DNA of 64,000 bases from Hydra vulgaris (lineage: Eukaryota > Cnidaria > Hydrozoa > Anthoathecata > Hydridae). The notes beneath the pieces were generated by a model. It had not been told where the DNA came from and did not search any database. It saw only the letters and a program-made list of their open reading frames with translations. The DNA lies in assembly GCF_038396675.1 (NCBI RefSeq), contig NC_088933.1:20672001-20736000 (forward strand), read 5' to 3'. Shown one piece after another: positions 10,355-20,315 of the stretch (the stretch's first letter is position 1; every line of letters begins with the position of its first letter). A program made the position numbers and the translations under genes.

Positions 10355-11520
10355 TTAAGTAACCTTTTCTTTAATATTGATATTATTACTTGTATATAAA
10401 TTTACAAATTTATATACAAGTAATAAAATTTTGTTATAACCTTGACCACGATAGTCTATCTTTGGTATGTTTGGTATGCTGTGTTTTTTAATAACTCTAC
10501 AATTTAATTCAGCAATGGCTTTTCCCGTTTTCTGATTGCAGTCAATAAACTCTAGAAATAGCTTTAGAACTTCGTAGAGATTATTTTCTTCATTAAAATT
10601 AACATAACGCAATATAAATACAGTTTGTTTCATTTGTGCGGAATCAAGAGTTGATCAACAAGTATTGAATAATATTTTTCTGCTCTTGTTCACTCAGAAT
10701 AAAGTCTAATATTTTTTGACTCAACATTCTATAAACTTATTTTAAATTTTCGGTGAAAGACAATTTACAAGTTGTCTTCTCATAAATTTCTGCAACTTCA
10801 TAACTTTGTTCAGATATTCTTTCAAGACAGAATCATTATGGCTCATCAATTTTTATATACCCAAAAAAATGTCATTTGCTGCAACTCCAAATCACTCGTT
10901 CCTCAAATCCCAAACTTTGTTCGGCTAGTAACAGTATATAATCGGTGAAGAAACTGTTTCCCGTGCAATGCTTGATTCTCAATGCTCTGCAGCAGCATAA
11001 TATTGACGCTGGAATCAGAGTCAATACTTTTTTCCAATGGCCGTCATGTAATATAACAATATTTATAGTTGCTTCTGTTTTTGTGCTCTGGACTTTTGTC
11101 ATAAATTTTTTTCCATTTCCTTTGAAAACAATACCCAGATATAATGGTTAAGCGTGAGGACATACTTTTGGTAGTTCACTAAATAAGCAACAAGTAAAAC
11201 AAAACAATGGTTGTTTCATTTTGCTCCAAACAAGTCAATCACGGGGAAAAGCTTCTCCGTTTTTCATACTTGTATGTAGTATAAAAACAGGAAATGAATG
11301 TCCGTTCACATCTTTTGGAAATTAAGATAGGGTCTTCTCTGGACCCCTACGAACTGCTTCTTCAATTCAGAAGCGTTTGGACTTTCATTTTTTAGACTAC
11401 AAACATCAAAGTCGAGCAGTTTTATTTTAATAATATTATCAACTATATTTGATTTATAGTTCTCAGAGATATTGTTGATAGGAAATGAAAATATCGCCGT
11501 GCTTGTTTTCATTCCTATTA
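10355..11520 (-). pseudogene. hAT transposase (ZMYM1-like), degenerate
   Basis: Blocks on the minus strand in order: ELKKQFVGVQRRPYLNFQK (about 11350), then a TTF-type zinc-finger region read as WLVWSKMKQPLFCFTCCLFS (about 11170-11230). A weak segment with TINIVI and HWKKVL follows (about 11000-11070). Last comes a DUF4371-like block, FILRYVNF ... FLEFIDCNQKTGKAIAEL ... DYRGQGYNK (10355-10633). The order matches ZMYM1-like hAT transposases such as the one at 20316-22893. Numerous stops and frame changes; not functional. The DDE C-terminal/dimerisation region is absent. Confidence 0.65.
10384..10425. repeat. Perfect 20-bp inverted repeat, 2-nt loop
   Basis: Arms 10384-10403 and 10406-10425 around ac. 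It lies inside the hAT transposase remnant. Confidence 0.85.
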
Positions 11521-12621
11521 ACGTATCATGTTATAAGGACCTGGAAAGTCGCCAGTCATATTATTTACAACTGCAACTTGTTTAACAACGTTGTCGTTAT
11601 TGCTGAAATTAGCTTCTACATTATGATATTGATTTTCTGAATCTTTTTCTATTGAAGACACTAAAAATCCATAACTTTGAAGTAGAGTTGTTTTTTCATA
11701 TCATTTTTCAACCTCTACAATCTTTCTTTTCTTTTTTGAGCTCCAGATTGGTGATGGTAATTCATTTTTTATTTGACTACTAAATAAGATTTTATTTAAA
11801 TTGGAATGAAATAAATAAAACATTTTGTATATGATATATCGATGGTATGTATTTTTAAGCAATATGTACAATATATTTTCTTAAACATTAACGTAGCGAG
11901 GGCAGACCATGGAGGAAATGGCCCCGAGCGTGAAAGATTTAAGGTGACTAAAAAAAGTCGAGGACCAAAATTCTCTAACATTCATTGACTTTTATTTTAA
12001 AATACCGCAAGTGATTTAAAGTACCGCAAATGATCTATAAAACTATAAATGCTTCCAAATAACGTGTTCAAAGTAGTTTTTACATACATTTTTCTTTATA
12101 TATATTTCTTTTAAAATAATTTCCGAATAACTTAGCTTAGAATATTGTTTTGATTAACAAAACCAAATACAATTTGTATAAAAAGGCAATTATAACACTT
12201 TATAACTCACATAACCGGGCCCTTGAACATAGCCGGGCCCCAGGATAATATGCACCCCTGACCCTTTCCCTCCTTATTTACGGCCATAGTTGCTTGCAAT
12301 CTTGTTGCGAGTAAATTAGTATTTAAAAAATTTGTCTGAAAGAAAACTGTTGAAAAGTTTAACTATTCAATTCAATAAAAAAACAAACATGTTTGTACAC
12401 TTTTATTTATATTAAATTTTAAAAATTTTATTAGTCAACTTTAGGTTCCTTATGTTGACAGCTGCCTAGATTTCCCAAGTAGATAAACCGGGCCTGTATT
12501 CCAGATTATAATTTCAATACTCATGATTATAGCTAAGAACGTATTGTCTAAAAACTAATCAAATTGCTTGGTTTAAGGCAAACTTTATGGTTGCAAGTCT
12601 AGATGAATTCCAATTACTACT

Positions 12622-12849
12622 TATAATTTTCTTGCATAAACATAAAACTAAAATTAAGAAGTTTTTCTTTTCTTAACTTAATAAGAGTTTGTCTCTTACA
12701 AATTCTACTGAAAATTTATATTAATTTATAAGCCTTTAAAAATAACTAATAAAACCCGCGTAAACTATAATTATTCTTAAATCGTACAGAAATATTACAA
12801 TATCCTTGACATCTAAGAATATTCTAGCATTTTACGTAATATAATCACA
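12622..12849 (-). repeat. 3' LTR (element on minus strand)
   Basis: 228 bp, begins TGTGATTAT on the minus strand and ends next to the ctact duplication. It aligns with the 5' LTR through cataaac, ctaaaattaa, gtttttcttttct and gtaatataatca segments. Confidence 0.75.
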
Positions 12850-13486
12850 CTCCTCCTTGACTTTTATAGGTCACACAAATAGTAATCAAAATATTTTTGA
12901 GGCATGAGTTGCCCTTGATTACTTGCATTTCACTTGTGCTTCAAATGCACATCAATTTCTTAAAGACTATTCTTGCATTGGCTTCAATGCGCACTTTGCA
13001 TACCTCGGAAACATGTTTACTTTGGCTTTCACTTTTTTCCACAATCTTTTCTCTATTGTTGCCTGCATCTATTTCCACGTCAGAAATAAGGTATAGTGGC
13101 TGATATGATTTTTTCGAGATCTGATGTGTTTCATATGATGCGGAACTCCATCCACTTCTACAACTATTTGTGAAACATCTTTGTTTATTAATTCTAACTA
13201 CAACTTGGCGTGGCACTTTGCACTAGGTGGTTTTAACCAAACTTTAATGCCAGTTTCAGTTGTATCATTTTCTTCTAGAAGATTTCTTTTTCTTAATTCC
13301 TTGATAACTATACGAAACTATATATTTTTTCCAATGGTCTTACGCCATTTTTTTTGACAGCTGCATAATAGTACCAATATACTACTTCCGGTATTGATAT
13401 TGTTCTGCTGCTCTTTTTATTGTGCGACGGTTTTTCTATACAGTTCCGTTCCAGTCAGGGTAATTGGCAACTCAAAAAACAAAACG

Positions 13487-13565
13487 TACAAAACTATCAA
13501 GGAAACTTCTCATTTCTTTAGTCTTAAATGTTTTGTCATTGTCTGTTAATATTTCAGACAGTGCT
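13487..13565 (-). pseudogene. Integrase-like core fragment
   Basis: Minus-strand reading ILTDNDKTFKTKEMRSFLDS resembles the second catalytic aspartate region of retroelement integrases (TDNGxxFxSxEx). The usual DNG is DND here. Beyond it the frame is broken by stops. Too short for a confident call, but the position downstream of RT is as expected. Confidence 0.45.
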
Positions 13566-13630
13566 CCTCGTTCACAAAAGTCAGAGAAATCAAATTATAG
13601 CAACACTTTCGTATGAACTTGACAGTTATT

Positions 13631-13990
13631 TTACAATACATATCTTGAAGGTCCGCAATCAAATATGCTCAAGAACTTTTGCGTGACATCCATGGCTAAT
13701 CTTTCCCAACTTTCGTCAACATTTAACTTCAATTTGTCACCAACTTTTCGCGCATGTAATACCAACACACGAACGCTATTATTGTCAATCTGTTCTCCTT
13801 CTTTGCTCTCCAAACCATACTTTTTTAAATATCTTTCGACATAATCGAAACTTAACACATTCTCATCAATAAAGATGTCATCCACGTAAGCGGATGTTTC
13901 ATTTTCACCAATTCGTTTTGACCAATAATGACGTCCACAACGGTTTTCGTAGTCTTTAACAAAGAAATTCAATCCAGTCGTGTTAAACAA
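13631..13990 (-). pseudogene. LTR-retrotransposon reverse transcriptase fragment
   Basis: An open stretch of 119 codons includes SAYVDDIFIDENV, the YVDD catalytic box of an LTR-element RT. It is followed by RYLKKYGLESKEGEQ, which fits the thumb region (HLxxFGLxxKxxE) in BEL/Pao-like pol proteins. The fingers and first half of the palm are missing upstream, where the protease fragment lies only about 20 bp away, so a deletion joined them. Confidence 0.6.
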
Positions 13991-14009
13991 TTTTGCAAAA
14001 TACTATAAT

Positions 14010-14258
14010 TTAGAACAAACAAAGATGTTCTTTACGGATCCAATACATGGATAAACTTTTCCTTCGAAAGTTACAAAATTTGGAGAATTTAAATTTTATT
14101 TTAATTTTTGGACAAAAACTAAGATCTATAATTGTCTCTGAACATCCTGTGTCTGCCTTAGTTGTCGCCACCATAATATTAACTTTCAAGTGAATGACAG
14201 ATAATACGCTAATTTCACTATTCAGAAGCGTGGTCGCACAAATTCCTTGCTTCTGCAC
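14010..14258 (-). pseudogene. Retropepsin-like protease fragment
   Basis: Contains ATTKADTGCSETIIDLS. The A-D-T-G-C-S motif is the active-site loop of retroviral-type aspartic proteases, preceded by a hydrophobic strand. It sits just upstream of the RT fragment on the same strand, as in gag-pol. Only the first half of the protease is recognisable. Gag-like Cys-rich sequence may lie at 14280-14400 but is too decayed to call. Confidence 0.55.
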
Positions 14259-14884
14259 TCATTTCCCTGTATATTTAGGCATCTCAATGTCACATGTCTT
14301 TTGTCACCACGTTTAAACATTAAGCACCGGAAGATTTTCTTCACAGGTAAGCTCTTTGCGTGTAAACAATTCTTCTCAATGTAGTGAAACCCTCTGCTGT
14401 TGTAACATACTCAAGGCACTTTTTTAGAATGATGCTGAAATATAGCTCTCACTTTAGGTAACATAATATTGATTTGGTTTATCAACCGCACTGACTTATC
14501 TGGCAGTCTTGCAAGATAACCCTATTGTTTCAAATCAGCCAAAAGTACGTTAGTTTTAAATCCATTATACAACTTTTGTTTCATGAAAAGCTCATATGCG
14601 CTTAAAGCATTCACAGAGAATGCTGCAAGCAGCACTCGCTGGACTTTATTGGCATTTTGCTTATATTCAAGAGTTAAAGCGTCATAGACCGTCATAAAGC
14701 GACATAAAGCGTCATAAGTATTTTTTTAAAGAAGAACTGGTCTTTTTAAAAGTATTTAAAGCTTTTTGTTCTGCATTTCAGCAATCACTTTTGTTCTTTG
14801 CATCCACACAGCAGCATCTAAAGTTCCATCAAACGTTTCGAATATATTGAACAATTTCATACTTGATTCCGTGCCCGATTTTCT

Positions 14885-15155
14885 TGTAATTCACTCGCAT
14901 AAACTCAACACTAAAATTAAAAAGTTTTTCTTTTCTAAACTCAATGAAAACGTGTCTCTTCTTTCTCAAAACTCTAAAAAATTACTGAAATTTAAATTAA
15001 TTTATAAACCTCAAAAAATAAATAAGCGTAAACATAATATGATTACACTTTAACTGTACAAAAGTATTTACAATAATTGTCAACTAAAAAACCACCTAAA
15101 ATGCAATCTACTTGACATCAAAAAATATTTAAAAATTTTATGTAATATAATCATA
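14885..15155 (-). repeat. 5' LTR (element on minus strand)
   Basis: 271 bp, homologous to 12622-12849 in direct orientation. Followed by the second ctact. Confidence 0.75.
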
Positions 15156-15160
15156 CTACT

Positions 15161-15639
15161 TACTAGATAAATGATTAGTAATAAATTAAATAAATTAGTA
15201 ATAAATTAAATAAATTAGTAGTAACTTAATAAATGACATTTTTGATTTTTTACTCTTATAAAATAATATCATAACCTTTTCATAAAAAGATAATGCAAAA
15301 GTTGTGTAAAAAAGGCTACGCTCATAATTATTTATAGAGCCTTTTATTTGATACTTTATCGGATATTTCTTACTTTCCTTTTTACTCGAGTATTTTGTTT
15401 AAAGCAAAAAAGCTTTCAAATAAATTTTATAAATTTTGTTTAAAGTTTGGCTGTAAAAAAAAAAATGAAACCCTAGAATTCATATATAAAAAAAAACTAT
15501 TTTTTAAGACTTTTTTTTTTTTTTTTATTCAAATTTTATTTCGCTGGTTAAAAAATATTACAATTTTTAATATAAAATAAATAACATCGTAAACATAAAA
15601 AACCTTTATAAAAAACGTTTTTAATCTTTTTAATTTATA
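15161..15639. other. No gene recognised
   Basis: AT-rich flank; the 61-codon Phe/Lys-rich frame at 15395-15580 is low complexity. Confidence 0.6.
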
Positions 15640-15872
15640 ATATATATACAGGGACTCAAAGAAGGTAAGGATGATGCGTTTATCATCACATCCTTTTCAT
15701 AGAGCCTCTTTAGTCACTATTGAAATAAAAATAAAAAAACACTTTAATTTTTAAATAAAAATAAAAAATTTAATAAAATTAAAACATATAAAAATAAAAA
15801 AATAAAAAATAAATAAAAAGAAAAAAGTACAAAATAATCTGAAAACAAATACTGTAAACTATAATATATATG

Positions 15873-17040
15873 TCAGGAATTAAGGAGATGCATTTTAGTT
15901 TGTTGTTTAAACGATGAAATGCTTTTTAGATCTTTAATATTTTTATTTTGGAAACGATTCCATATTGATGGACCTCGGTTTGTAATTAGAAAACTTGACT
16001 GCTGTGATTTAATTTTTCCTAGTTGATAGTCGTTCCTGGTATTTGAACGCAGATTATATTTTTCAGAAAATGATATAAGAAAGTTATCTGAAAAAACGCT
16101 TGGTAGAAGATTGTTTTTATATTTATACATACAAATTAAATCTCTGTAATGTGTTAAGTTTCTCAATATCTAGAACCATCATGCTTTTCATCACTGGGGC
16201 CGGGTTTACTAACCTATTTAAATAATTAACTGCTTTGCATGCATGGTTTTGCAGATTTTGCAATTTTAGCAATTTGGTTTTATGGGTGCTGGCCCATACA
16301 ATATTTGCCTACAAAAGCTGACTATGTACAAGACTAAAGTAAAGCATATTACGTGATTTACTATCGAGAAAAGGTCTTGAATTATACAAAACACCTATTA
16401 CAGAGGACACCTTTGTTTCAAGAAGACCAATATGGTTTCTCCATGACAAATTTTTATCAAAAAGTACTCCCAAAAATTTTGTGCATTTGTCACGTTTAAT
16501 TTGATTTTTATTAATAAACAGCTTAGGCAGCTTTAACGGAAGATTAATTGATTGTTTTTTTTTATGAAATAGAGTAAAGCTAGTTTTTTTACAATTTAGG
16601 GATAATTTATTTGCTATGAACCAGAGGTTGAAATTTTCGAGTTCAATATTCATAGTTTCAAACAAAGGTTTTGCATCAGGATGATTAAAAAAGAAATTTG
16701 TATCGTCAGCATACATAATAGTTGATATTTTTTGGGAAGCTTTATTCATAATAGTTGATATTTTTTGGGAAGCTTTATTCATATCGTTAATATACATTAA
16801 AAACAATAATGGACCTAGGATTGAACCCTGAGGAACTCCACACGTAATATCAAGGGTTCCTGACTTTTCTAGTAGTACAAATTGCTTTCTGTTAAACAAG
16901 TAGCTTTGAATCCACTTAAATGTTGAGCCTATTATGCCGTAATATTTTAGCTTGGAAAGTAAAATACTGTGATCAACTGTATCAAAGGCCTTTGAAAGAT
17001 CAATAAAAACTCCTAATACGAGTTCATCACAATCAAAGAC
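15873..17040 (-). pseudogene. LINE reverse transcriptase, copy A
   Basis: Blocks in order on the minus strand: FIDLSKAFDTVDH (about 16985-17010), the GIIGSTFKWIQSYL region, ITCGVPQGSILGPLLF (about 16815-16855), IMYADD catalytic box (about 16710), KFLGVLFDKNLSWRNHI, then SLVHSQLL. There an in-frame TAG near 16309 interrupts the conserved continuation to ANIVWASTHKTKL. A frameshift near 16165 separates the last block, MYKYKNNLLPSVFS ... RGPSIWNRF. The 33-bp duplication at 16717-16782 inserts 11 codons directly before YADD. Not functional. Confidence 0.85.
16717..16782. repeat. 33-bp tandem duplication inside LINE RT
   Basis: Two exact copies (16717-16749, 16750-16782) in frame, duplicating MNKASQKISTI immediately before the YADD box. 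Confidence 0.95.
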
Positions 17041-17125
17041 TCAAAGTACAAAAGTAGTAAAAGTGTTAAAATAAATAATAAAATAAAACACAACTCGGAA
17101 TAAAATTTTACCTTTTTTTATTTAC

Positions 17126-17132
17126 ATGTGTG

Positions 17133-17206
<74 letters not shown>
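17126..17206. repeat. (GT)n microsatellite
   Basis: About 40 GT units with one C interruption. Confidence 0.98.
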
Positions 17207-17208
<2 letters not shown>

Positions 17209-17621
17209 GTGTTCAAAGTATTTTCACATCTATGCAGACAAACTTTATAATGATTTTTCTTAGTACCATAGTAAAGTTTGTTGTTTGAAGTAAATAAGTA
17301 GAAATGTTACCACACATTCCGTTTCATTGTTTTTTCTGTGCAGCTGAATATTATATGGTAATATAATAGCAAAACTGCCTATTACACATTAAGTAATTCA
17401 GGTATTCCACCTAAGGAGACCAAAAATACAGAAGCAAACTAGATAATTTTTTTATAAAAGTAAACACAGCAACTTATTTACGCTTCAATTTGCTTTAATC
17501 AAGAAACTATCTTATAAAGAGTACTTTCAATATTAAGTGTTGATAAAACTATGCTTTATTGTTTTTTTCTTACATGATATTTTAGATAAAATAAAAATTA
17601 TATTTCACGATCGGTACTTTT

Positions 17622-17642
17622 ACTCTCTCTCTCTCTCTCTTT
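17622..17642. repeat. (CT)n microsatellite
   Basis: About 10 CT units just upstream of LINE copy B. Confidence 0.95.
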
Positions 17643-17819
17643 CTAAAAAAATTGAAGAAAAAAATCGAAAAAGAAATCGAAGACCCAAAACATGACCTAA
17701 ATTTTAACGGTGATCAACTTGAGACAAAGATAAGCAAAGTTGAATAAAAAATGTACGAAATTAAAACTTCGTTAATTGGAATAAAATTTTTCCAAGGAAA
17801 ATTAGTCAGCAAATCGACC

Positions 17820-18266
17820 GAGAATTAAAATAAAAACAGTCGGCCTGGAAGATCACAATTGCCGAAACAATTTGCGAATTGCGGGTGTAGAGGGACCCAA
17901 TGAGACATACAATGATGTTGTAAAAAAATAAAAAACTCTTATTAAAGAGGACCTTCAAATAAATGAACCAATAATCATAGAAAGAGCCTATCGGGTTTAA
18001 AAATTTAAAAACAAGTCGAGGACAATTATTTGCAAATTATTAAACTTGCAGGAAAAAGAAAACGTTCTGGCTATGGCAAGAAATCTTAAGGGAAAAAGTA
18101 TCTTTATTAATGAAGACTTTAGTGAAGAAACTATGATAATCCGCAAGGAATTATATGCACAAGCAAAAATGCATCGAAGTCAAGGTAAATATGAGAAGGT
18201 AGTACACAACCGCCTGGTCGTAAAGAGAAATGTCAAGTATAAGCAACGCAACGACAAACAAAGATA
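17820..18266 (+). pseudogene. LINE ORF1 nucleic-acid-binding protein remnant
   Basis: Across one or two frame breaks the reading gives NNLRIAGVEGPNETYNDVV, then INEPIIIERAYRV, SRTIICKLLNLQEKENVLAMA and FINEDFSEETMIIRKEL, ending in a basic tail. This is the order of the RRM-like and C-terminal domains of L1-type ORF1p (NLRI.G..E, IERAHRVG, R.II.K, EDFS..T...R). The open part starts at 18046. An upstream coiled coil is not preserved well enough to see. Confidence 0.65.
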
Positions 18267-18419
18267 AGTGAAAACAAATACTTTTGTATTGTTTTTATTT
18301 TTATTTTATTTATTGACTTTGATTAAAAATTATTAAGAAAATGATCTAATAAGAAAATGAGTTCAACTAACAAGAATAATAATAATTTATATTGAAAACT
18401 TAGAGTCTCTAATTTTTTT

Positions 18420-18452
18420 TAGTTCTCAAAGAGTTTAACTCTTTGAGAACTA
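18420..18452. repeat. 33-bp near-perfect palindrome
   Basis: Arms of 16 bp (tagttctcaaagagtt and inverse) around one base. Lies between ORF1 and endonuclease remnants. Confidence 0.9.
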
Positions 18453-18539
18453 ACAAAAATGAATATAGTTTTTTGACTGAAATAACTATAAGCCTCGACA
18501 ACTCATTCTATAAACCTGATAAGTGATAACCTGAGAAAA

Positions 18540-18930
18540 AACAATAAAGATTTTGGTATTTTAAGTATAAACATAAGATCAATGAATAAAAACTTTGAAG
18601 CTTTTAAACATTTTTATTACTCTATAAACTTGGGAAGATGCAAAGCTGTCTCTGTCAGAAAATTCTTTAAACAATTTATCATCATATAAAGTACAACAGT
18701 CAACAGCGTGTTGGAAGCATGGGAGGGGGCGTTGCAACCTATATTCTTGACAAGTTTGTATTTAAAGCAAAAAATACTTTTTGTAAAGCAAACAAACATA
18801 TTGAAACTTTGTATATTAAAGTTCTAAATAAAACTGGTAAGCCTTTTTAAATCTCCTCGTTTTATCGACTACCATGCGGTAAGCAAATTAACTTTCATAA
18901 TATAAGTGAATTAAAACTTATCTTTTTAAT
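18540..18930 (+). pseudogene. LINE APE-type endonuclease fragment
   Basis: After a broken start resembling LSINIRSMNKNFEAF, the sequence reads GGGVATYILDKFVF ... IETLYIKVLNKTGKPF ... SFYRLPCGK. This corresponds to the GGG(V/I)A.Y and (I/V)YRPP.. segments of LINE endonucleases. Stops and frame changes throughout. Confidence 0.55.
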
Positions 18931-18977
18931 AGAAAACAGTATGTAGTCCTGGAGGAGTCAGGAGCTCTTGATATTGT

Positions 18978-19720
18978 ATGAGAAGTACCTCAGTGATCAA
19001 TCTTGGGACCTTTATTACTTTAATATATACCAATGATATGAATAAAGCTTCTCTTAAAATATCGCCAATTATGTATGCACACGATACAGGTTTATTCTAC
19101 AACAACTCTAATGCAAAAATATTGTTCAAAACAATGAGCACTGAATTAGAAAGCTTTAACCAATGGTTTATAGCTAATAAATTATCATTAAGTTGTGAAA
19201 AAAAAAGTTTTTTTTCTTCCATAAAATAAGACAATCAACTAATTTTTCGTTAAAGTTGTCAATTAATAAAAATAAAATAAATTGAGTAAATCATACAAGG
19301 TTTTTGGGAGTAATATTTGATGAGAACCTATCATGGAAAAAATATATTAGCCTAAGTGTATTATAAAAATCTAGGCTCTTTCTTGATTATAAATCGCGCA
19401 AAATGCTTTACTTTAGTCTTGTTCATTGTCATCTCTCCTACACTAATATTATTTGGGCTAACACACATAAAACTAAAATAATTCGATTACATAGCCTACA
19501 AAAACGCGCATATAAAGCAGTTAACTATTTAAAGAGATTAGAAAGCCCTTCCTCTGTAATGAAATACATGAATATGTTAAATATATCAAAACTTAATTCG
19601 CTCAAATATTAATATTTATGTATAAATATAAGAATAACTTGCTGCCAAAAGTTTTATCTGATATTTTTACATCTGTTTTTTTTTTTACAAAAACACAATC
19701 TTCGGTCAAATATCAACCAT
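18978..19720 (+). pseudogene. LINE reverse transcriptase, copy B
   Basis: Contains TNDMNKASLKIS followed by MYAHDTG: the catalytic YADD is mutated to YAHD, so this copy would be inactive even without its stops. Then FNQWFIANKLSLSCE, a broken VIFDENLSW-like segment near 19315, YFSLVHCHLSYTNIIWANTHKTK (19403-19490) and YKYKNNLLPKVLSD (about 19625-19665). Confidence 0.8.
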
Positions 19721-19774
19721 AACTATCACTTGAGCAGAGTAAAATCACAAGTGTCCTCTCCTTAATTTCAGACA

Positions 19775-19965
19775 TATATGTAAGTATGTTTGTATATGTG
19801 TGTGTATTTATGTGTATATGTATATACTCGTATGTATGCATATATGTATATGTGTGTATGTATAAATATACGTCTATATATATGTGTGTATATGTGTATG
19901 TATATGTGTGTGTACGTATGTATGTGTGTATGTATGTGTATTTGTGTTTATATTTATATGTTAAC
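19775..19965. repeat. TATG/TGTG-rich microsatellite
   Basis: Compound (TATG)n, (TGTA)n and (TG)n. A 10-bp-arm palindrome (gctcctatat ctt atataggagc) follows at 19968-19990. Confidence 0.9.
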
Positions 19966-20315
19966 ATGCTCCTATATCTTATATAGGAGCCTCTTATATA
20001 TATATATACAGTGCCGTGGCTTGTGGATTTGCCCCTCCCCCCCCAAAAAAAAAAAAAAAACAACTAGCCATTACGGCCCCAATTTTTTTTTTTCTTCTTC
20101 TAAAAAAGTGAATAAACCTTACAGATTACTTCAAAACAGCTGGGTACCTGACATATTTTAACGTCGCCGTTCATAAGACTAAATGCAATCAAATTAACGC
20201 TGAAATTCAATTAGATATATTTTATAATTGTTAAATTGATATAGAGTTATTAGTGAAGAGTTTCTTTAACTATTGTAAATGCATTACGCAGATAATAGAA
20301 GTATGTCGCAAACCA

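Larger units (their letters stand above)
10147..12288 (-). mobile_element. hAT DNA transposon relic with 8-bp target duplication
   Basis: gttgcttg occurs directly before (10139-10146) and after (12289-12296) this 2142-bp interval, which is the 8-bp duplication expected for hAT. Inside, the minus strand carries a degenerate hAT transposase. Both ends contain a gggcccc-bearing GC-rich block, and the right end holds tgcacccctg. However, the inverted terminal repeats align poorly, so the exact ends rest mainly on the duplication. The C-terminal transposase domain is missing. Confidence 0.6.
12622..15155 (-). mobile_element. Small LTR retrotransposon with both LTRs and 5-bp TSD
   Basis: Homologous direct repeats at 12622-12849 and 14885-15155 flank protease, RT and integrase-like remnants, all on the minus strand. 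ctact duplications lie at 12617-12621 and 15156-15160. Adjacent to the left LTR the minus strand reads aaggaggag (12850-12858), a polypurine tract, immediately followed by the LTR start TGTGATTAT. At 2.5 kb the element is far shorter than a full element (5-6 kb), so coding parts are deleted. LTRs have diverged considerably (substitutions and a roughly 40-bp length difference), which indicates age. Assignment to a superfamily is not certain; the RT block resembles BEL/Pao-type or related elements. Confidence 0.75.
15640..17040 (-). mobile_element. LINE (CR1/Jockey-type), 5'-truncated, copy A
   Basis: RT coding remains plus a 3' UTR-like region down to about 15640 (agaggctctatgaaaaggatgtgatg read on minus). 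Oriented head-to-head with the related copy B at 17640-19740, with a (GT)n tract between. Confidence 0.75.
17640..19740 (+). mobile_element. LINE (CR1/Jockey-type), copy B, with ORF1, EN and RT remnants
   Basis: Contains remains of both LINE ORFs in order. The region between endonuclease and RT palm is deleted near 18935-18978. RT fragments are similar to copy A (NDMNKAS, FNQWFIANKLSLSC, VHCHLSY, NIIWANTHKTK), so both belong to one family. Confidence 0.75.

Noticed and set aside
12897-13216. Plus (68 codons) and minus (91 codons) frames inside the LTR element
   Set aside because: No domain is recognisable in either. The minus one may be decayed pol but cannot be supported alone.
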